Shown here piece after piece: positions 26,120-35,005 of a stretch of 64,000 nucleotides of DNA. The DNA is from Candidatus Woesearchaeota archaeon. Its GTDB lineage: Archaea > Nanobdellota > Nanobdellia > Woesearchaeales > GW2011-AR4. How positions within the stretch are numbered: position 1 is the first letter of the stretch; the number at the start of each line of letters is the position of its first letter. The position numbers and the translations under genes are program-made. Location of the stretch: NCBI GenBank assembly GCA_016185945.1, contig JACPMR010000003.1, positions 62,001-126,000 on the forward strand, given 5' to 3'. The notes below the pieces were generated by a model. It was not told the DNA's origin. It made no database searches and worked only from the letters and a program-made list of their open reading frames with translations.

Positions 26120-29100
26120 ATGAATTTTATACACTATAAGGTGGTAATAAAGAAAATTTTATTCGTAATCATTCTGTTTGCCGTAGTATCACCTGTAATC
26201 TATAGCTTAAGTATAACACCAATTTCTCCAAAGGGTAATTCTGTTATTTCTGAAAGTTCAGTCTTATTATCTATCTTTACTGATAAATATGGGAGTTGTA
26301 GCTATAGTTTAGATTTTGACGCTTTCCAAATTTTTCCTGAATCAGAAGATGTTGCAGTCACAACTCCGGGAAGCGTTGTAGCAGAAGGTGATGCTTGGAG
26401 AATTGCATCCTCAACCAAAAGATTGGAGTTAAGCGAAGATTTGGCAGTAGGCGGTATACACAGAGAGCTATTAAGCAACATTACATCATTCATTCAAAAG
26501 GGAGACTTAAAAGCTCTTGATTCAGGACAGGTTTCAAACAACAAAGCAACTTCACCATATAACCAATACCTGTACCTATTAGGGGGTCCAGCAGAAAGAA
26601 ATATGGACAGCGGTTATGTTCTTTACACAGAAGATGACGACACTGATACATTAGGAGATTATCTATACTTCAAATCTGGGAGAGAGATAGCAAGATATTT
26701 GCTTGAATTTACGACACCTTTTCAATCTGGCATATATGATAATTCTGGTTCTTCATCAAAGACAGGCGTATTTTTAACAGACTATCAAGATGAAGATATT
26801 ACAATGATGGGAAAGAAGTATACAATTGTAACAGCAAGAAGAACAAACACAATAGGCAATAATATAGTCTTGACATTGTTAGGAGGAGCTGGAAAAGACA
26901 CACTCCTTGAGAAACAGACAAAGACATATACCGTCAGCGGAAAAGATTATGAAGTGACATTGAATTTCGTTGACACTGATGAAGCTCAATTCGTGATTAA
27001 TACCCAATCAACAAAAAAACTAAAAGTAGGAGATTCAGATAAATTATCAGACGGAATAATAATTGGAATAACGGATATTCTATATCAAGACTATGCAGGA
27101 GGCATCCACAGCGCAACATTCTTCATTGGAGCAAACAAGCTTGAGTTGAAGGATACTGATGTGACTGATGTAGCATCTTCAAATGCGCTAAAAGTGGACG
27201 ACAACACAATTGATGACGCACTTGTAACTATAGAAGGTAATGACGACAACAGCACATTTAAGATAAACAGAATACACATTAACATGAGTGCTGACGACAA
27301 CTACTTCGTTCCTGCTGGCGGCAAGCTAAGTGAAGCAATTAAATCAGGCGGAACAACAGCAGAGCCAGAAGTTTTGTTCACAAGCAACTGGGACATTGAG
27401 TACAGAGGGTTGGCAAAAGAATCTATTGAAAGTATTAAAGTAAAGACAAATGGTCTAGATCAGTATAGGTTAGAGTTTTTAGATGCTGATGGGAATAAAG
27501 TCAGCTTACCAATTGCAAAAGCAGTAAGTAACTCATCGCTTTTATTTGGTGAGCAATCAGGTAGAGCGTTAATAAACAAAGAGAACACAACTATTAGCAA
27601 GGATGATTACATAATCATTTCCGATGTTACTTCTTATAAAAGAGGAGAAAGACGAACCTATGTGTTGCAGTATAAGGGTGCAGACAAAGTTACAAGTGAC
27701 AATCCGGCTTTAAAGTTCAAAAATATCGGTAGCGGAACAATGATAGAACAAGTATACAGTTCAGCATCTTCATTAGATGTGGTAACACCAGGCGGCATGG
27801 GAGGAAAATTGGCAAACTTGAAATTAGGCGGCTCTGATTTTGCAGTATACAATTCAAGTTCTATACTTTCTAATGACTTTAGTATTGTGTTTGATCTTAA
27901 CGCAGATGGAGTAATTAAATCTGCATTAACTTCAAATGCCACAGAGCCAGTAGTTATAACAACAAAGAATGGAATGGAGATAAACGTCACAAATGAATCT
28001 ACTAATGCCGAGGACAACACCGATATTGTCTTCTTGACGTTTAGAATACCAGACGAGAGCAGAGATGGCTCAGCAAGAGACAGCACAGAAACGCTAGTAG
28101 CAACTGTTATGAGATTTAATGTAACAGCGAGTTCTGGCGAAATCAGAATGGCTCAAGACACAACAACAGAGACAAGAAGACTAAACTTAAGAACGCCAAG
28201 CGGAAAGACAAACATTGCCTATGCTTACGACAGCTATGGTAGCTATTGGACATGGGAAACGCCAACAAGTGCTCCGCAGCTACTTACGATTGAAGTGCCA
28301 GCAAAGCAAAGAATTCCACTAGTTTACATTACTGCCAAAGGAGCTTCATTCATTGATAAAGTGCCTACAACAATACATGTCAATAAAAATAAATGGAAAG
28401 TTTCAACTTCTACAAAAAAATTAGACTTAAGCGAAGACTTGGTTAATGGAATAAATCGAGAGATATTAAATAATATAACAACCTTTATTGATAGGGGTGA
28501 TTTAAGTGGGCTTGATTCTGAAAGTATCACAAATAATAAGAGTAATTCGACATACAACCAATACTTATACTTGTTAGGGCCTTCGAGCTATGCCAACATG
28601 GATAGTGGATATGTAGTCTATACTAAAGACGACAGAAACATTACAGCAGATTATTTATACTTCAAGTCAGGAAGAGAAATAGGAAGGTATCTGCTTGAGT
28701 TTACAACACCGTTTGGGTCTGGCGTATATAATAATTCTGGCTCTTCCTCGTCAACTGGTTTGTTTTTGAAGGATTTTAATGGTATTCGCTTAAAATTGTT
28801 TGGTAAGAATTATACAATAACAAATGCTAGCAGAATATCTGTTGAAGGAAATGGGATTAATTTAACATTAATTGGCGAATCAGATAAATTGGAGTTAGCA
28901 GATACTAGCGTTAAAGACACTGTTTCCTCAAATAATTTGAAGGTTAATGACACTTACATAGATGATGCATTCGTAATCATAGAAGGCAGCAATGACAATT
29001 CAACTTTTAATATAAGCAGAATCCACATTAATATGACAATCAATGACAATTTTTATGTCCCTTCCGGAAGCAGGCTTAGCGAAACGATTAAGGATATAAA

Positions 29101-31486
29101 CTCAAAGCCACAAGTGTTGTTTACGCAAAATTGGGATATTTCATATTTGGGTTTAAGTAATGTAACTATGCAAAAAATAAAACTTAATACTAGTGGATTA
29201 AATCAATACAATCTAGAATTTGTTGATGGCGACGGCAATATTGTAAATGTTCCAATAGCGACAAGCCCAAATGATAGCAAAATATTAATGGGGAATACAA
29301 TCCAACCATTTATTAACAGAGAAAATTTGACAATAACAAAAAATGCTTATTTTGTATTGACAGATGGAAGTAAAAAACGAGGTGAAAGAAAATCGTTTAT
29401 ATTACAATATTTGGGCGCAGATAAGTTAACAGCAGAAAATCCAGTACTTAAATTCAGAAACTTAGGAACTAATACAAACATACTGCAGTCATTTTCAAAT
29501 GCTTCTCCTTTAGCTACAATTAATGTTGGAAGTGCAAATTACAAAGTATTTGCAGCAGACGATCCAATAAGAGCTAATTTAACATTTAACGATTTTGATA
29601 TAAGAATAGATTTGGATAGAAGCGGCACTCTAAATAACGATATAAGCTCAAATGTGATGATAACCACATCTTTTGGAGCTGAAATAAATATCACTAATCA
29701 AACTGAAGATAGATCAATATTACTTAGTATTAGAACACCAGATGATGGAAAAGATAGTGAAGCTAAAGATAGCGTAGATACTATTTACCCTTCCGTTTTG
29801 ATATTTAACATAACTGCAAGTTCAGGCATAATTAATCATACAAAATTAGGAAATCTGAATTTTAGAGTATCAAGTGGCCAGACTAACGTTGAATATGCAT
29901 ATACGAGCTACGGCACATACATTAAAAGAGAATCTCCAGCCGGTCTCCCCGCTATATTTGAGATTGATTATCCTTCTGCACAAAGAGAAGCTTTGGTTTA
30001 TTATGAAAATGGTGTATTTCAATCAAAACTTTTAACTAATATTTCAGAAAGGTGGCATAATTTATCAATTAGATGTACAGATATATTTGGGAATGTTTTT
30101 AACAATAATTTAAGCTTTAATTATACAAAAATACCGCTTATTTTGAATGTAAGCCCAACTAACAATAGCTATAATGTAAGTGTAAATTCAAATATTATAC
30201 TAAATTTTAGAAGAAAAATAGACACCTCTAATCTAAAATCCAATATATTTGTTAAGGATTCAGATAACAATAAAGTTAGTGGTACAATAGTCTACAATGA
30301 TATAATCAATCAGACTATTTTTGATCCTACACATTTTCTGAAATTTAATACTAATTATATAGTTAATATAACTAAAAATATCCAAGACCTATCTGGGAAT
30401 AGTTTGGAAAGTGATCATTTTTGGAATTTTACAACTACACCACAAGACACAGACAATGATGGATTGCCAGATAACGAGGATACTGATATAGATAATGATG
30501 GAATTGATGATAATGTAGACTTTTTTAGAGGTAATTTAAGCAACATAAATAGTAACTTCCCACATTTGAAGATGATGATAGATTCAGATGAAAATCTCTC
30601 TAAAATTTTTAATGGAACTAAAAAAGTAGAGGTTTACAGAGGAGGAATAAAATTAATAGAGTTTGATTTTGTGTTTTCTAATAATACAAAACTTGATTTA
30701 AGCAATATATCTATTTTGAATGCTTCAAATGATTCTATTGGGGGAGTTATAGTAAAAGGGATAGGATTGTCTAATTTAGGCTTAAAGAAAAACACAACAG
30801 TCGAAAGAATAAACAATAGCATGAATGGTATATGCATCAAAGACGAGGAAATAGACTGGGTTGATAATATAAGTTCTTCCTGTAATGCAGCAAATGAGTA
30901 TAAAATTGAATGTGACGGAACTACCCAAAATGGGTATACTTGCATATACAATCAAACAACAAACCTATACCAAGTGAGCGGACTATCTCACTCTGGAGTG
31001 ATTCAACTATCATACACAAAACCTAGCGATGATTCTGGGGGAAGTAGCGGCGGAAGTTCAAGTGGCGGAGGCTCTGGAGGAGGAGGCGGAGGGGGCGGAG
31101 GCAGTGCTGGCAATGTATGCAACATGGAATGGCAATGTGACGAATGGACAGAATGCACTAATAGACTGCAAACAAGACAATGTAATTTTGTTAAGGTTTC
31201 TCAGCATTGGCAGGAAACACAATGTCCAGATGAGTCAAAGCCACCTTTAAAAAGCCAAACTTGCGAAACTAAAACAGTAACTGTAGCAATAATCCCGCCA
31301 GAATCAAAAGGGATTAAAAAGGAAACTAGTAAATCAGAAGAAATAGATAAAAATAAGGAACAAATAACAGGAATGGCTATTCAAGAGACGCAAAAAACAG
31401 ACAAATTAACAGCTTTTGTGATAGTTGCTATGACTGCAGTTTTGTGCGTTCTCTCTTATTATAAATTTTTCAGATTAAAGAAATAA
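26120..31486 (+). CDS. Giant S-layer-like surface protein with duplicated modules
   Basis: 1788 residues. Signal peptide about residues 10-32. Two homologous S-layer-like modules: about 90-740 and 755-1290; both begin STKxLxLSEDL, then NQYLYLLG, YLYFKSGREI, LLEFTTPF, SSxTGxFL. Module 2 lacks an 80-residue stretch (about 258-340) that contains a KLSDGIIIGITDILYQD segment. Then an Ig-like/Big_5 region (about 1345-1440, SPTNNSYNVSVNS), acidic calcium-type repeats DNDGLPDNEDTDIDNDG (about 1443-1460), a Gly/Ser linker (about 1638-1660), a Cys/Trp-rich knot-like segment (WQCDEWTEC), the ITGMA motif and a C-terminal helix with KK end. Many N-x-S/T sequons make it a likely AglB target. Its end overlaps the convergent GT9 by 17 nt. 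Confidence 0.88.
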   Translation: MNFIHYKVVIKKILFVIILFAVVSPVIYSLSITPISPKGNSVISESSVLLSIFTDKYGSCSYSLDFDAFQIFPESEDVAVTTPGSVVAEGDAWRIASSTKRLELSEDLAVGGIHRELLSNITSFIQKGDLKALDSGQVSNNKATSPYNQYLYLLGGPAERNMDSGYVLYTEDDDTDTLGDYLYFKSGREIARYLLEFTTPFQSGIYDNSGSSSKTGVFLTDYQDEDITMMGKKYTIVTARRTNTIGNNIVLTLLGGAGKDTLLEKQTKTYTVSGKDYEVTLNFVDTDEAQFVINTQSTKKLKVGDSDKLSDGIIIGITDILYQDYAGGIHSATFFIGANKLELKDTDVTDVASSNALKVDDNTIDDALVTIEGNDDNSTFKINRIHINMSADDNYFVPAGGKLSEAIKSGGTTAEPEVLFTSNWDIEYRGLAKESIESIKVKTNGLDQYRLEFLDADGNKVSLPIAKAVSNSSLLFGEQSGRALINKENTTISKDDYIIISDVTSYKRGERRTYVLQYKGADKVTSDNPALKFKNIGSGTMIEQVYSSASSLDVVTPGGMGGKLANLKLGGSDFAVYNSSSILSNDFSIVFDLNADGVIKSALTSNATEPVVITTKNGMEINVTNESTNAEDNTDIVFLTFRIPDESRDGSARDSTETLVATVMRFNVTASSGEIRMAQDTTTETRRLNLRTPSGKTNIAYAYDSYGSYWTWETPTSAPQLLTIEVPAKQRIPLVYITAKGASFIDKVPTTIHVNKNKWKVSTSTKKLDLSEDLVNGINREILNNITTFIDRGDLSGLDSESITNNKSNSTYNQYLYLLGPSSYANMDSGYVVYTKDDRNITADYLYFKSGREIGRYLLEFTTPFGSGVYNNSGSSSSTGLFLKDFNGIRLKLFGKNYTITNASRISVEGNGINLTLIGESDKLELADTSVKDTVSSNNLKVNDTYIDDAFVIIEGSNDNSTFNISRIHINMTINDNFYVPSGSRLSETIKDINSKPQVLFTQNWDISYLGLSNVTMQKIKLNTSGLNQYNLEFVDGDGNIVNVPIATSPNDSKILMGNTIQPFINRENLTITKNAYFVLTDGSKKRGERKSFILQYLGADKLTAENPVLKFRNLGTNTNILQSFSNASPLATINVGSANYKVFAADDPIRANLTFNDFDIRIDLDRSGTLNNDISSNVMITTSFGAEINITNQTEDRSILLSIRTPDDGKDSEAKDSVDTIYPSVLIFNITASSGIINHTKLGNLNFRVSSGQTNVEYAYTSYGTYIKRESPAGLPAIFEIDYPSAQREALVYYENGVFQSKLLTNISERWHNLSIRCTDIFGNVFNNNLSFNYTKIPLILNVSPTNNSYNVSVNSNIILNFRRKIDTSNLKSNIFVKDSDNNKVSGTIVYNDIINQTIFDPTHFLKFNTNYIVNITKNIQDLSGNSLESDHFWNFTTTPQDTDNDGLPDNEDTDIDNDGIDDNVDFFRGNLSNINSNFPHLKMMIDSDENLSKIFNGTKKVEVYRGGIKLIEFDFVFSNNTKLDLSNISILNASNDSIGGVIVKGIGLSNLGLKKNTTVERINNSMNGICIKDEEIDWVDNISSSCNAANEYKIECDGTTQNGYTCIYNQTTNLYQVSGLSHSGVIQLSYTKPSDDSGGSSGGSSSGGGSGGGGGGGGGSAGNVCNMEWQCDEWTECTNRLQTRQCNFVKVSQHWQETQCPDESKPPLKSQTCETKTVTVAIIPPESKGIKKETSKSEEIDKNKEQITGMAIQETQKTDKLTAFVIVAMTAVLCVLSYYKFFRLKK

Positions 31487-32480
31487 CACCATTAATAATC
31501 TCGTCAATATCCCACTTTGGTGGATAGTCACATTTAGCCTTATATGAACAATAGTCTTTTCCTTTACCAATAATTTTTATCCCTCTTGCGTATAGTTCAA
31601 TTTCACTTGCTGAAGTAACATAAAAAAATGCCACGACCCTTTTCTTCAAAGCAGTTCCAATATGCAAAGCCAGGCTGTCGCTTGTGACAAGGATATTGCA
31701 TAAGCTAATCAAAGCTGCGAATTCCATCAAAGAATTGTTGCAGCCAGCGTCTATAACTCTTGTTTTTATTAGATTTTTTATTTTTTTGTTTCGTTCTACT
31801 TCTTCAGGACCGCCAAAAAGAATTATTTTTATATTTTTATTTTTTAATATATTATTCAATTTATCAATCAATTCTGCTGCTTCCTTTTCGCTTAATTTCT
31901 TGTCCTGCCATCTGCCGCCTGCGCCTGTGTTGATGCCAATAACAATATCGGAGTCTTTTATTCTATTTTTTTGAGCAAATTTATTGGCGAAATCTTTATC
32001 TTTTTGATTTAAAACCAATATCGGCTCCTGCTTTTTATAATTCAAGCCGAGAATTTTGTACATTATCTCCTGATGAGTCAATTTGTTCTTTGCCTTTAAT
32101 TCATCTGCCTCTTGCTTGCCGAATCTTGAGATAAGCCCCATGTCAAACCATAAATGGGAATCTTTTGTGTAGGTTTTTTGATTATTTTTTAAATATGAGC
32201 CAATGATTCTTTTGGAGTTTGCTTTTGTTGCTAAATCACACGCCTCAAAATCATCATCAAGGCAAATTACTAAATCATACGCTTTATTCGACATATTTTT
32301 TGTGTTGTTTATTAAATAAACATTATCTATCAAATTATTATTCCTTAAAACATCCAACGACTCTTTTTTAGTAACCCAGTCAATTTTGCAGTTCCTATAT
32401 TTTTCCTTTAATCCAGAAAGGATAGAGGTTGTCCTAATGACATCTCCTATAGCCCCCAACTTTATTACGAGTATGTTCAT
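31470..32480 (-). CDS. GT9 heptosyltransferase-like glycosyltransferase
   Basis: 336 residues, GT-B fold of the ADP-heptose transferase family. N-terminal KLGAIGDVIRTTSIL is the family's opening motif; the C-terminal SDSLALHIGTAL corresponds to the nucleotide-binding DAGPMH region, here with Ser-Leu-Ala. It may use the heptose nucleotide made by the 49-52 kb operon, or another sugar nucleotide. Last gene of the carbamoylation operon. Confidence 0.85.
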   Translation of the reverse strand: MNILVIKLGAIGDVIRTTSILSGLKEKYRNCKIDWVTKKESLDVLRNNNLIDNVYLINNTKNMSNKAYDLVICLDDDFEACDLATKANSKRIIGSYLKNNQKTYTKDSHLWFDMGLISRFGKQEADELKAKNKLTHQEIMYKILGLNYKKQEPILVLNQKDKDFANKFAQKNRIKDSDIVIGINTGAGGRWQDKKLSEKEAAELIDKLNNILKNKNIKIILFGGPEEVERNKKIKNLIKTRVIDAGCNNSLMEFAALISLCNILVTSDSLALHIGTALKKRVVAFFYVTSASEIELYARGIKIIGKGKDYCSYKAKCDYPPKWDIDEIINGVISLI

Positions 32481-32521
32481 CTATCAGAATGAGCAATATC
32501 CCATTTTAAAAGCTTTTTATT

Positions 32522-32683
32522 TTAGAAGAGGGCATAAATAAACGGCGACAAGGCGCTGCTCTGCTCAAGCACTATTAACACGCCAACTAAAATCAGCATT
32601 ACAACTATAGGGGCAAGCCACCACGCTTTCCTCACCTTCAAAAAATCCCAAAGTTCCCTTAATAACGACGTATTTTTTACCAT
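32522..32683 (-). CDS. DUF5989/SxtK-like small membrane protein, copy 1
   Basis: 53 residues, ATG start. LWDFLKVRKAWWLAP, one membrane helix (about 24-40), then QSSALSPFIYALF, which matches the DUF5989 family as I know it (often next to SGNH and carbamoyltransferase genes). It begins one base before the stop of the methyltransferase gene. The DNA is a close copy of the gene at 33613-33774. Confidence 0.8.
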   Translation of the reverse strand: MVKNTSLLRELWDFLKVRKAWWLAPIVVMLILVGVLIVLEQSSALSPFIYALF

Positions 32684-32684
32684 A

Positions 32685-33560
32685 TTAATTCTCTCTTCTG
32701 CCGAAAGTTATCCAATACCCCCCTTCATGATGCGTTTTCCAAATCCAAGATATCTGATTGTAGGCTCGTATGGGAAAGTTTGGATATGCCTCATTTGTGT
32801 CGTTCCACACTCCTGCAATTTCCAGATTGCCTTGATAAAAAGGGGTTGATGCAGGCACTGTTTGATAATAAGCAATATTATTTTTTTTGAACCATCTTAA
32901 AACCTCGCCGATTGTGTGGGATGTTTCATGGGGATGCAAATATTGGTCATTCCACCACCCTCTTGCCCTCTCTTTATCTTCAACATCTCCAATCTGCATC
33001 CTTATAAACCAGTCCTTTACTTTGTTGTTATCCTTAAAAATCGTTTTTGCAAGTGTTTTTCTCATCTTTAAGGGTACTCTTCCCATCTTGTTGTACAATC
33101 CAACAGCAATATACCCTTTTGGTTTCAGCAATCTCAAAATATTTTTAAATCCCCCATAGGCGTTTCCGGTGTGGTGCAACACGCCTAAGCATAAGACATA
33201 ATCAAATTTCATCCCAATTGCTTCAATCTGCTTTGAATCCAATATATCCACCTTTTTCAAGTGCCACGAATCAAGCTTTAATTTTTCTTTCAATTGTCTT
33301 GCCTTGTTTAAGGAAGAGTCTGAGAAGTCTATGCCCCACACACACTTTCTTCTTAAGGACAAAAAAGCAGACAACTGCCCTGTTCCAGTGCCAACATCTA
33401 TAACAGTAGCATTTTGAGGTATGCTTCTATCCAATATTTTGGCAAAAGGATATGCAGAAATAACTAAATCGTCCTTGGAATTAAATTTATCCAGCTCATA
33501 GTCCGGAAATGGAGTTTTATTGTAAAAATTCTGGACCTTTTCGCCAATTTTTGTAGCCAT
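32685..33560 (-). CDS. Class I SAM-dependent methyltransferase
   Basis: 291 residues. Motif I VIDVGTGTGQLS, motif II GIDFS, CLGVLHHTG as motif IV-like; N-terminal NKTPFPDY and a C-terminal TVPASTPFYQGNLEI domain. Flanked on both sides by DUF5989 copies. The substrate is unknown; sugar O-methylation is the simplest reading. The C-terminal domain beyond 200 residues is longer than in small-molecule enzymes. Confidence 0.85.
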   Translation of the reverse strand: MATKIGEKVQNFYNKTPFPDYELDKFNSKDDLVISAYPFAKILDRSIPQNATVIDVGTGTGQLSAFLSLRRKCVWGIDFSDSSLNKARQLKEKLKLDSWHLKKVDILDSKQIEAIGMKFDYVLCLGVLHHTGNAYGGFKNILRLLKPKGYIAVGLYNKMGRVPLKMRKTLAKTIFKDNNKVKDWFIRMQIGDVEDKERARGWWNDQYLHPHETSHTIGEVLRWFKKNNIAYYQTVPASTPFYQGNLEIAGVWNDTNEAYPNFPIRAYNQISWIWKTHHEGGYWITFGRREN

Positions 33561-33612
33561 ATTCCTTCAATTTGTTTGTGTTTTTATATCGCTTGAATTC
33601 TTAACAAACATT

Positions 33613-33774
33613 TCAGGCAAAAGCATAGATAAACGGCGACAAGGCGCTGCTCTGCCCGAACACTATCAATATGCCGACCAAGATAAGCAATATAATTATC
33701 GGAGCAAGCCACCAAGCTTTCCTCACCTTCAAAAAATCCCATATTTCTGCAAGCAACGACCTATTTTTTGACAC
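33613..33774 (-). CDS. DUF5989/SxtK-like small membrane protein, copy 2 (GTG start)
   Basis: 53 residues, starting at a GTG that overlaps the stop region of the SGNH gene by 14 nt, so translation is probably coupled. Sequence IWDFLKVRKAWWLAP, one helix, QSSALSPFIYAFA. It differs from copy 1 mainly at the N-terminus and in the helix. Small size kept it out of an ordinary ORF screen. Confidence 0.78.
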   Translation of the reverse strand: MSKNRSLLAEIWDFLKVRKAWWLAPIIILLILVGILIVFGQSSALSPFIYAFA

Positions 33775-35005
33775 CCTTCACCAATCCTCTTGCCATCATT
33801 TCATTAAAAATAACTTCTGCCGTTATGTTATGTCCAAGCTCATTCATATGGGCATCCAAAAAGCTTACCCTGAGCTTTTCCTGCCCATATTTTGCAAAGT
33901 GCGGCAGGAGTTCTATGTAAATGCCACCATTTAATAAGGTTACGTTTTTAACATATTCATTAACATAAGCAAAAGTGTAGTTATTGAAATCTGAAATCAC
34001 AGGAATGTTTATTATTACAACAGGAACACCATTTTCCTTGCTTGTTCTAATAAATTCGATAAGATATTTTTTATGCTCATTAAACAAATCGGAATCAGAA
34101 TAGAGATGACGTATGTAATCAGCATAGCTTTTATCCTCAAATCCAAGACTTCTTAATAAGTTTTTTAGCCTGCTTTCAAAGAAGTAATATGCAAACGAAT
34201 GCTGGTACAAGAAATAACCAGCTTCATAAGGCATTGCGTAGTGGTGGAAAAACAATTTTTCATAACCATTCATTGAGCCAGGCCCTTCTGCATCGTTTGC
34301 ATAGTAGCCATAAACTATCAAATCAGGGCTCATGTTCAAACCAATATCCCTTAAATCACGCAATACATTTATGGTTGAATAGCCGCCTTTTGCCAATATA
34401 ATCATCTCAAACTTGCCTTTGCCGTATGACTCATCAAGTTTTTTCTGCAATACTCTTGCATAAACATCATCAAAATTATCAATGCCAGAACCCATTGTGT
34501 AGGAATCACCAAAAACAAGAATCCTGAAAGTCCCATTTTGCTTTGCAATACTATGTTGAATGTCCCTATAGCCAAGAGAATTAAGCTTGATTTTTTTAGC
34601 CCACTCTAAATTGCCCGGACCAAAACCATATTCTTTGTAAATCTTGTTAGAAAAGAAAATTCTCAATATAATTTCAAACATTAACAATAAAATTATTGAA
34701 AATATAATTAAAAACAAAATATTTACAAATAAATTTTTCCTAACCTTTATAAATTTTTCAATATTTTTTGAAAATAATGACATCAAAATTCCAATAACAC
34801 CCAAAAATATGCCAAGATAAAGCACTTGTTGCTTGAAAACAGCTATTCTAACCTTTTGCCGCTCTTCTGTTGCTGTATTTCCTTTTTTGACTAGTTTTTC
34901 AGAATATCTGTCAGCTAGAAAATATGTTAAAACACCAAGAATAAAAACGACAATCAATGAGAATCCAAGGACTTTTACAAACTTAATCCGTTGCATATTT
35001 TTCAC
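33761..35005 (-). CDS. SGNH/GDSL hydrolase with N-terminal membrane helices (SxtL-like)
   Basis: 414 residues. Three hydrophobic segments in the first 115 residues, then the SGNH domain: VFGDSYTMGSG (nucleophile Ser), GYYANDAEGPG (block III) and FLDAHMNELGH (Asp/His). Its start overlaps the carbamoyltransferase by 23 nt. An SGNH protein beside NodU and DUF5989 genes parallels sxtL in saxitoxin clusters; there its role is not settled. It probably moves or removes an acyl or carbamoyl group on a surface glycan. Confidence 0.82.
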   Translation of the reverse strand: MKNMQRIKFVKVLGFSLIVVFILGVLTYFLADRYSEKLVKKGNTATEERQKVRIAVFKQQVLYLGIFLGVIGILMSLFSKNIEKFIKVRKNLFVNILFLIIFSIILLLMFEIILRIFFSNKIYKEYGFGPGNLEWAKKIKLNSLGYRDIQHSIAKQNGTFRILVFGDSYTMGSGIDNFDDVYARVLQKKLDESYGKGKFEMIILAKGGYSTINVLRDLRDIGLNMSPDLIVYGYYANDAEGPGSMNGYEKLFFHHYAMPYEAGYFLYQHSFAYYFFESRLKNLLRSLGFEDKSYADYIRHLYSDSDLFNEHKKYLIEFIRTSKENGVPVVIINIPVISDFNNYTFAYVNEYVKNVTLLNGGIYIELLPHFAKYGQEKLRVSFLDAHMNELGHNITAEVIFNEMMARGLVKGVKK

